A stretch of 64,000 nucleotides of DNA from Bradyrhizobium erythrophlei (GTDB lineage: Bacteria; Pseudomonadota; Alphaproteobacteria; Rhizobiales; Xanthobacteraceae): positions 6,295,001-6,359,000 of the forward strand of contig NZ_LT670818.1 of the NCBI RefSeq assembly GCF_900129505.1. Direction: 5' to 3'. This document shows positions 59,681 through 64,000 of the stretch, one piece after another; within the stretch, counting starts at the first letter, position 1; each line of letters starts with the position of its first letter. Below the pieces are notes generated by a model. The model was not told where the DNA came from. It saw nothing but the letters and a program-made list of their open reading frames with translations, and ran no database searches. The position numbers and the translations under genes were made by a program.

Positions 59681-60667
59681 ATGTTTCGAACCATTACGCT
59701 AGCCGGTTTTGCGGTCCTTCTGGCCGCCACCTCGATCTCGCTTGCGCCACCGGCGCGCGCGCAGATTGGCAATATCTTTTCGGATCCGGCGCCGCGTCCG
59801 CCCGGGAATGTTCCCCGCGGCAACCAGCAGCAGCAGCAGGCGCCCGACGACGAAGAGGAAGTGCCGGAATTGCCGCAGGGAAGGGTGCTGCCCGCGCCCA
59901 ACCGGCCGCTGCCGGGGCAGAACGTGCCGCCGCCCGGATCGGTGCAGTCGCAACCGCTGGCGCCGCCCCCCGGCACGTCAGTCGTTCCCCAGAACGTCCC
60001 GCCGGGCATCGCCGTGGCGCCGCCGCAGCCCAACCAGGGCGTCGCCGTCGCCCCTCCCGGCGCCAATCCGTTGCCGGGCCAGAAGCAGCCCAAGAGCGTG
60101 CCGCAGGCGCCGGCCACCCTGCAGCCGGGCGACGAGGTCGTCACCGAGCCGCCGGCGCAGAAGATCGTCAACAAGAAGGCGAGCTTTTCGGGGCTGGACA
60201 AGATTACCGGCCGCATCATCAATTTCGACGAGGATATCGGCGAGACCGTCCAGTTCGGCGCGTTGCGGGTGAAGACGGACGCCTGCTACACGCGCCCCGC
60301 CACCGAGGCCGCCAACACCGACGCGTTCGTCGAGGTCGACGAGATCACGCTGCAGGGCGAGGTGAAGCGGATTTTTTCGGGCTGGATGTTCGCGGCGAGT
60401 CCCGGCCTGCACGGCGTCGAGCATCCGATCTATGACATCTGGCTGACCGACTGCAAAATCCCCGACACCACCATCGTCACTGCGGCGCCGACCGAGCCGC
60501 CGAAGCCGGCATCGGCGCCGCCGCCGCCCGCGCAGAAGCGCGCCGCACCGAAGCAGGCCCCGCGTCCGCCGGCGCCGTTGCCGCAGCAACAGACCCAGCA
60601 GCAGCCGCCCCCGCCGCCGCAACCCCCGCCGCAGCAGCCCGGCGGCCTGTTCGGGATTTTCAGGTAG
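59681..60667 (+). CDS. DUF2155 domain protein, exported, Pro/Gln-rich
   Basis: The 328-residue protein has a signal peptide (MFRTITLAGFAVLLAATSIS, cut near ARA), then a long Pro/Gln-rich region (about 35-165). The DUF2155 domain (about 165-260) has ASFSGLDKITGRIINFDEDI, GETVQFGALRVKTDACYTRP, VDEITLQGEVKRIFSGWMFA and HGVEHPIYDIWLTDCKI, with two conserved cysteines. The tail is again Pro/Gln-rich (QQTQQQPPPPPQPPPQQ). The function is unknown in the family. By recollection it usually lies next to aat in rhizobia; here an IS and a small gene separate them. Confidence 0.93.
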   Translation: MFRTITLAGFAVLLAATSISLAPPARAQIGNIFSDPAPRPPGNVPRGNQQQQQAPDDEEEVPELPQGRVLPAPNRPLPGQNVPPPGSVQSQPLAPPPGTSVVPQNVPPGIAVAPPQPNQGVAVAPPGANPLPGQKQPKSVPQAPATLQPGDEVVTEPPAQKIVNKKASFSGLDKITGRIINFDEDIGETVQFGALRVKTDACYTRPATEAANTDAFVEVDEITLQGEVKRIFSGWMFAASPGLHGVEHPIYDIWLTDCKIPDTTIVTAAPTEPPKPASAPPPPAQKRAAPKQAPRPPAPLPQQQTQQQPPPPPQPPPQQPGGLFGIFR

Positions 60668-60833
60668 CCGAAGCCGCCAGAGCACCCCGCTTCGGCGCGG
60701 GATAGCCAGTGCGCCGGATTTGCCGCAGCCTGCGTTTGAGGAAGATCAACCCGGCGGCTTGCAAGACTGTCTTGGATGCCTGCTATCCTTTCAACCGATC
60801 CCGGACGTTTCCGGAAGAAGGCCGCCTGAGGCA

Positions 60834-61015
60834 TCACGCAACGTTCCGAATCCTTTGCTGCACAATTCTGACGAACCCCTCGGGGTTATCTGGAGTTATG
60901 ACAACAGCTCTAAATATGCCGCCTCGTTTTCTTACCAAGACATATTGAGCAAACGGTCGATTCATTAAATGGAGAGATGGCACGATCCATAGTCTGGCGA
61001 AGGAAATAATACTTA
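60834..61015 (-). pseudogene. PH-domain-like membrane protein, C-terminal half, split by IS630
   Basis: The minus strand reads SFARLWIVPSLHLMNRPFAQ, YVLVRKRGGIFRAVVITPDN, PEGFVRIVQQRIRNVA, stop TGA at 60834-60836. It is the C-terminal half of a bacterial PH-like domain (VRKRGGIFRAVVITPDNPEGF). The N-terminal half is at 62186-62366 beyond the insertion. Removing 61016-62185 joins the two in frame. Confidence 0.8.
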
Positions 61016-61024
61016 TACCAGCCT

Positions 61025-61576
61025 TCAGAAGGGCTGACCGATGATGGCCCAGTCGCGGGCCGCGATCGAGGTGATGCGCCCGGTTTCGGCGAGAAGTTTT
61101 CGCCAGGCGTCTTGGCAGGCGTCGAGGATATCGGTGTAGGACGCGAACACGCGGTTGGCGAGATAGGTCTGTCGCAGATACTGCCAGATGTTCTCGGCTG
61201 CGTTGAGCTCCGGACAGGCGGGTGGCAGCGGCACGAGGGTGACATTGGCAGGTGGCTTTAGTTTGCGCGTCGTGTGCCATCCGGCCTTGTCGAGGATCAG
61301 CAGCGCATGCGCGCCGGGCGCGACGGCCTTGCCGATGGCGTCGAGATGCGCCTGCATGGCCTCGGTGTCGGCTTGCGGCATGATGAGGGCGACGCCGGTG
61401 TCGCGGCTCGCACAGACGGCGCCGAACACATAGGCGTTCTCGTAGCGCTGATCCTTGGGCTGCCGCGGCCGTGATCCCTTCTTGGCCCATTGGTAGACGA
61501 GGCTGTTCTTCTGGCCGACCCGCATCTCGTCCTGGAACCAGACCTCAATCGGCGTTTCCGGGGCGAGTTTGGTCAC
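61025..61576 (-). CDS. IS630 transposase, DDE domain frame
   Basis: This frame gives 183 residues (MTKLAPETPIEVWFQDEMRV) and contains the DDE/D core: first Asp in WFQDEMRVGQKN, second Asp in ALLILDKAGWHTTRK, and Glu in ACPELNAAENIWQYLRQTY. It is the C-terminal half of an IS630 transposase. The HTH half is in the next frame upstream, ending 61573, and they overlap by 4 bases. A run of seven A on the coding strand near 61603-61609 is a likely ribosomal slippage site that would fuse both. Confidence 0.92.
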   Translation of the reverse strand: MTKLAPETPIEVWFQDEMRVGQKNSLVYQWAKKGSRPRQPKDQRYENAYVFGAVCASRDTGVALIMPQADTEAMQAHLDAIGKAVAPGAHALLILDKAGWHTTRKLKPPANVTLVPLPPACPELNAAENIWQYLRQTYLANRVFASYTDILDACQDAWRKLLAETGRITSIAARDWAIIGQPF

Positions 61577-62094
61577 GATCGCCGCGACCTGCGTAGGAAA
61601 GTTTTTTTAAATGCCGCGATCGTCTCCGGATCCTGCACGGGATGGCGCGGCCGGGCGCTGATGTGCGAGAAGCCGAGCTTCTTGAGCGCGCGCCCCAGGC
61701 TCACCTCCGACAGATCGACACCGAAACGCTGTCCGAGAACACGCTTCAGGTCGACGCAGCGCCAGCGTACGACCCCATCCTTCTCCGGGTCGGGGCCGGT
61801 CTCGACGAGCTGCTTCAATGCATCTTTCTGCTCGTCGGAGAGCTTCGACGGCCGCCCGGTCGGCTTGATGTCGATCAGACCGTCAGGCCCGTACTGGTTG
61901 AAGCGGTGCGGCCAGTCCCGCAGCGTCTGCCGGTCCATGCCGCCGATCCGGGCCGCCTCGGTGCGGTTCATCCCGTCGCGAATCGCCGCCAGCGCCAGCA
62001 GCCGTCGCGCCTGCGCGGCATCCTTCACCTTCGCCGCGAGCCGACGCAGCTCATCCGCCTCGAAATCCTCCCGTAGACCGACCGCCGCGCCCAT
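61573..62094 (-). CDS. IS630 transposase, helix-turn-helix frame
   Basis: The 173-residue frame begins MGAAVGLREDFEADELRRLA, followed by two HTH motifs (ALAAIRDGMNRTEAARIGGM, DRQTLRDWPHRFNQYGPDGL and KKLGFSHISARPRHPVQDPE). It is the N-terminal part of the IS630 transposase and ends TIAAFKKTFLRRSRRS just after the A-tract. By itself it could bind DNA and act as a repressor; fusion to the DDE frame by slippage makes the active enzyme. Confidence 0.9.
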   Translation of the reverse strand: MGAAVGLREDFEADELRRLAAKVKDAAQARRLLALAAIRDGMNRTEAARIGGMDRQTLRDWPHRFNQYGPDGLIDIKPTGRPSKLSDEQKDALKQLVETGPDPEKDGVVRWRCVDLKRVLGQRFGVDLSEVSLGRALKKLGFSHISARPRHPVQDPETIAAFKKTFLRRSRRS

Positions 62095-62185
62095 CGCCGA
62101 CCTCCCGAATCAATCCAGTCGGTCATAAATGAATCACGCCGGCGCCAGCTTTTCAAAAAAGAGTCAGACCTTCCGAAGGCTGGTA

Positions 62186-62366
62186 TTATATCCGAGATAT
62201 CGTCGAACGAGGATTTCCAGACGCGGAAACATCCGAACAGTGTGTACTCTATCGAATCGCCCGTAATTCTGTATTTCCCAAGAAGAGGTCCGGCAAGCTG
62301 GCTGCTGCCCAAAACGATTACCAGCAAGGCGAGGATGGCAAGAATAACTTGGCCGGTCGTTGTCAT
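62186..62366 (-). pseudogene. PH-domain-like membrane protein, N-terminal half, split by IS630
   Basis: The minus strand starts MTTTGQVILAILALLVIVLG (one membrane helix), then SSQLAGPLLGKYRITGDSIE, YTLFGCFRVWKSSFDDISDI, where the IS begins. It belongs with the fragment at 60834-61015. The restored protein would be about 120 residues, a small inner-membrane protein with a PH-like domain. No good ribosome site precedes the ATG at 62366. Confidence 0.75.
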
Positions 62367-62512
62367 TTTTGGAGCGCCGGAAACACGGTAGAGTTTATTG
62401 GATGCGTTGAGACTGACACTCCGCCGCCGCCGACGCGAGTAAAAAGCGAAAGTGGCTTTTATGATCGCTCCTGACCAAGATGCGCTGCACCGCGTCCGCA
62501 GTACGATGCTGT

Positions 62513-63190
62513 TCACTCGCGCGTGGCAACAATCCCCAGGGCCCGTTCGCCGCTGATGGGCGGATCGAACGGCAATCTGCAAAAATCCGCTTCGCCCATG
62601 ATCGCGCGGTCGAGCAGGGCGGTGTAGCGGCGGCGCGGGATCTCGATCGCGCCAAAGCTGCGCAGATGCTCGGTGACATATTGCGTGTCCAGGAGTTCGA
62701 AACCGCCGGCGATCAGCCGCGCCACCAGATGGACCAGCGCCACTTTCGAGGCGTCGCGGACGCGATGAAACATGCTCTCGCCGAAGAAGGCGCGGCCGAG
62801 GCTGACGCCGTAGAGTCCGCCGGCAAGATCGTCGTCCTGCCAGACCTCGACGCTGTGGGCGTGGCCGAGTTCGTGCAGACCGACATAGAGATCCCGGATG
62901 CGCTTGTTGATCCAGGTGTCGTCGCGGCCCGTTTGCGGCGCGGCGCAGCCGGAGATCACCGCCTTGAACGCCTTGTTGATGGTGACGGTGAAGGCATCGG
63001 AACGCACGGTGCGCTTCAGCCGCGAGGAGACGCGAAAACTGTCGAGCGGTATCACGCCGCGCAATTCCGGCTCGACCCAGAACAGGGTCGGATCGTCGGC
63101 GCTCTCGGCCATCGGGAAGATGCCGCAGGCGTAAGCGCGCAGCAGGACTTCGGGCGTGATCTCGGAGGCGGCGGAGTCGCGTGACGTCAT
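62513..63190 (-). CDS. aat: Leucyl/phenylalanyl-tRNA-protein transferase
   Basis: The 225-residue enzyme adds Leu or Phe from aminoacyl-tRNA to the N-terminus of proteins with basic N-terminal residues, marking them for ClpAP through the N-degron pathway. It shows [96 protein letters not shown] and [20 protein letters not shown]. The length is right for the family. The ATG at 63190 fits homology; the frame opens far upstream without support. It lies 34 bases downstream of a histidine kinase gene on the same strand. Confidence 0.97.
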   Translation of the reverse strand: MTSRDSAASEITPEVLLRAYACGIFPMAESADDPTLFWVEPELRGVIPLDSFRVSSRLKRTVRSDAFTVTINKAFKAVISGCAAPQTGRDDTWINKRIRDLYVGLHELGHAHSVEVWQDDDLAGGLYGVSLGRAFFGESMFHRVRDASKVALVHLVARLIAGGFELLDTQYVTEHLRSFGAIEIPRRRYTALLDRAIMGEADFCRLPFDPPISGERALGIVATRE

Positions 63191-63224
63191 GGCCGGCAGA
63201 ATAGCAGGGGGAGGGCCGCTCCGG

Positions 63225-64000
63225 CTAGCTCGCCGAGCTGCAGCCGGGTTGCGGCGCTGGCTTGCTGATCCGGCGGAACCGCAGCACGATCCGGGTGCCG
63301 GCATGGTCCGGATCGCGTTCGACGCTGGCCTCCAGCTTGGAGGCCATGGCGCTGACGATGCGCTGGCCCATCCCTGTCGAACGCGGATCGATCTTGACGT
63401 TGAGGCCGACGCCCTCGTCGGCAATCGACATCACGATATCGTCGCCCTGCGCGGTGAGGTCGACGTGAATAGGCCCCGCGCCGTCGGGATAGGCGTATTT
63501 GACGGCGTTCATTACGAGCTCATTGACGATGATGCCGATCGCGACCGCCCGGTCCGGATCGATCTCGACCGGCTCGGCCTTCAAGGTCAGCCGCGACATC
63601 CGGTTGCCCTCGGCGGAGCGCCGAAGATCCTCGAGCAGGGCATCGAGATACTGGTTGAGCAGCACGTTCTTAAGGTCGTGGGAGGTATAGAGCCGGCGGT
63701 GAACCTGCGCCACCGCGGCGACCCGCCCCATGGCGTTGGTGAGCGCCGCCTTGACGTCCTCCTGGGTGGTCGAATTGGCCTGCAGATGCAGCAGCGAGGC
63801 GATGATCTGGAGCGAGTTGCCGACGCGGTGGTTGACCTCGCGCAGCAGCACCTCGCGCTCGGCAGCGAGCGCGGCATAGCGGTCGCGCGAAGCGTGGACC
63901 TCGGCCTCCGCCTCGTCCCGCGCTCTTTGAATCTGCGCCTGGCGCAGCGCGCCCTCGACCGCGACCTGCAGCAGCGGGATGAAGTCGCCCTGCGCGTCCT
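63225..64000 (-). CDS. Sensor histidine kinase (HisKA_2/HWE type), 5' end cut by window edge
   Basis: The frame is open to the right edge, so the N-terminus lies outside the window. Visible (about 258 residues): a coiled-coil stretch ([20 protein letters not shown] ... REVLLREV), the phospho-acceptor His in [20 protein letters not shown], the N-box [24 protein letters not shown] region ([20 protein letters not shown]), and the G-box [20 protein letters not shown]. It is a HisKA_2-type kinase, often acting in general stress or light response. The upstream sensing domain is not visible. aat follows after 34 bases. Confidence 0.93.
   Translation of the reverse strand, partial: DAQGDFIPLLQVAVEGALRQAQIQRARDEAEAEVHASRDRYAALAAEREVLLREVNHRVGNSLQIIASLLHLQANSTTQEDVKAALTNAMGRVAAVAQVHRRLYTSHDLKNVLLNQYLDALLEDLRRSAEGNRMSRLTLKAEPVEIDPDRAVAIGIIVNELVMNAVKYAYPDGAGPIHVDLTAQGDDIVMSIADEGVGLNVKIDPRSTGMGQRIVSAMASKLEASVERDPDHAGTRIVLRFRRISKPAPQPGCSSAS

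Larger units (their letters stand above)
61016..62185. mobile_element. IS630-family insertion sequence
   Basis: The 1170-bp segment has imperfect terminal inverted repeats: TACCAGCCTTCAGAAGGGCT (from 61016) and, on the opposite strand, TACCAGCCTTCGGAAGGTCT (from 62185). A TA or TAA duplication fits the junctions, but the exact ends are ambiguous by a few bases. It carries two overlapping transposase frames on the minus strand. Length and ends agree with IS630-type elements. Confidence 0.93.

Overview
The window is high-GC alphaproteobacterial DNA, most likely from Bradyrhizobium or a close relative. This is inferred from gene families typical of that group (DUF6894, GCG_CRPN, BA14K-like and NDUFA12-type proteins, cobalamin-dependent NrdJ, many short secreted proteins) and from several families of palindromic intergenic repeats. 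No rRNA or tRNA gene was seen. It reads as chromosomal accessory DNA mixed with some conserved genes.

Layout. 1-5.5 kb: small helical, cytoplasmic and secreted proteins, a maltose-type acetyltransferase and an RlpA-like lipoprotein. 5.7-8.9 kb: an FUSC / DUF1656 / HlyD efflux operon. 9.2-13.5 kb: small exported proteins, then a RibD-C reductase with a flavin amine oxidase. 13.7-20.5 kb: a GlsB-type membrane protein, pdxY with a small membrane protein, a double-LTXXQ periplasmic protein, and a divergent ArsR regulator/SDR pair around a 13-bp inverted repeat. 20.6-22.0 kb: an AT-richer membrane protein with pentapeptide-like repeats. 22-26 kb: nrdJ with a long gene-free leader. 26.6-33 kb: a DMT transporter, a lone receiver protein, BA14K and NDUFA12 proteins, a candidate small RNA, divergent DJ-1/GlxA genes and a degenerate M28 peptidase homologue. 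33-36 kb: small exported proteins, a truncated TolB paralogue and a decayed dienelactone hydrolase.

36-42 kb holds an SDR / FAD amino-acid oxidoreductase / ABC permease operon, then a DyP peroxidase-encapsulin pair in which the peroxidase carries a C-terminal encapsulin-loading peptide, then a convergent amino-acid binding protein. 42-49 kb holds a lipoprotein, an atypical LuxR-type regulator and a compact type I secretion locus (HlyD adaptor, ABC exporter, and two glycine-rich proteins, the larger built from four ~78-residue repeats). This secretion locus is my best candidate for a little-described system.

49-60 kb: an SBF-type transporter, an AraC regulator, a Bug-type binding protein, a PadR/HAAS membrane module followed by a frameshifted hydrolase, a large phosphoesterase, an alpha/beta hydrolase with an SDR, and a DUF2155 protein. 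At 61.0-62.2 kb an IS630-family element splits a small PH-domain-like membrane gene; removing the 1170-bp segment rejoins the halves in frame. The window ends with aat and the C-terminal part of a sensor histidine kinase that runs off the right edge. At least five genes are visibly broken, which suggests active gene turnover.
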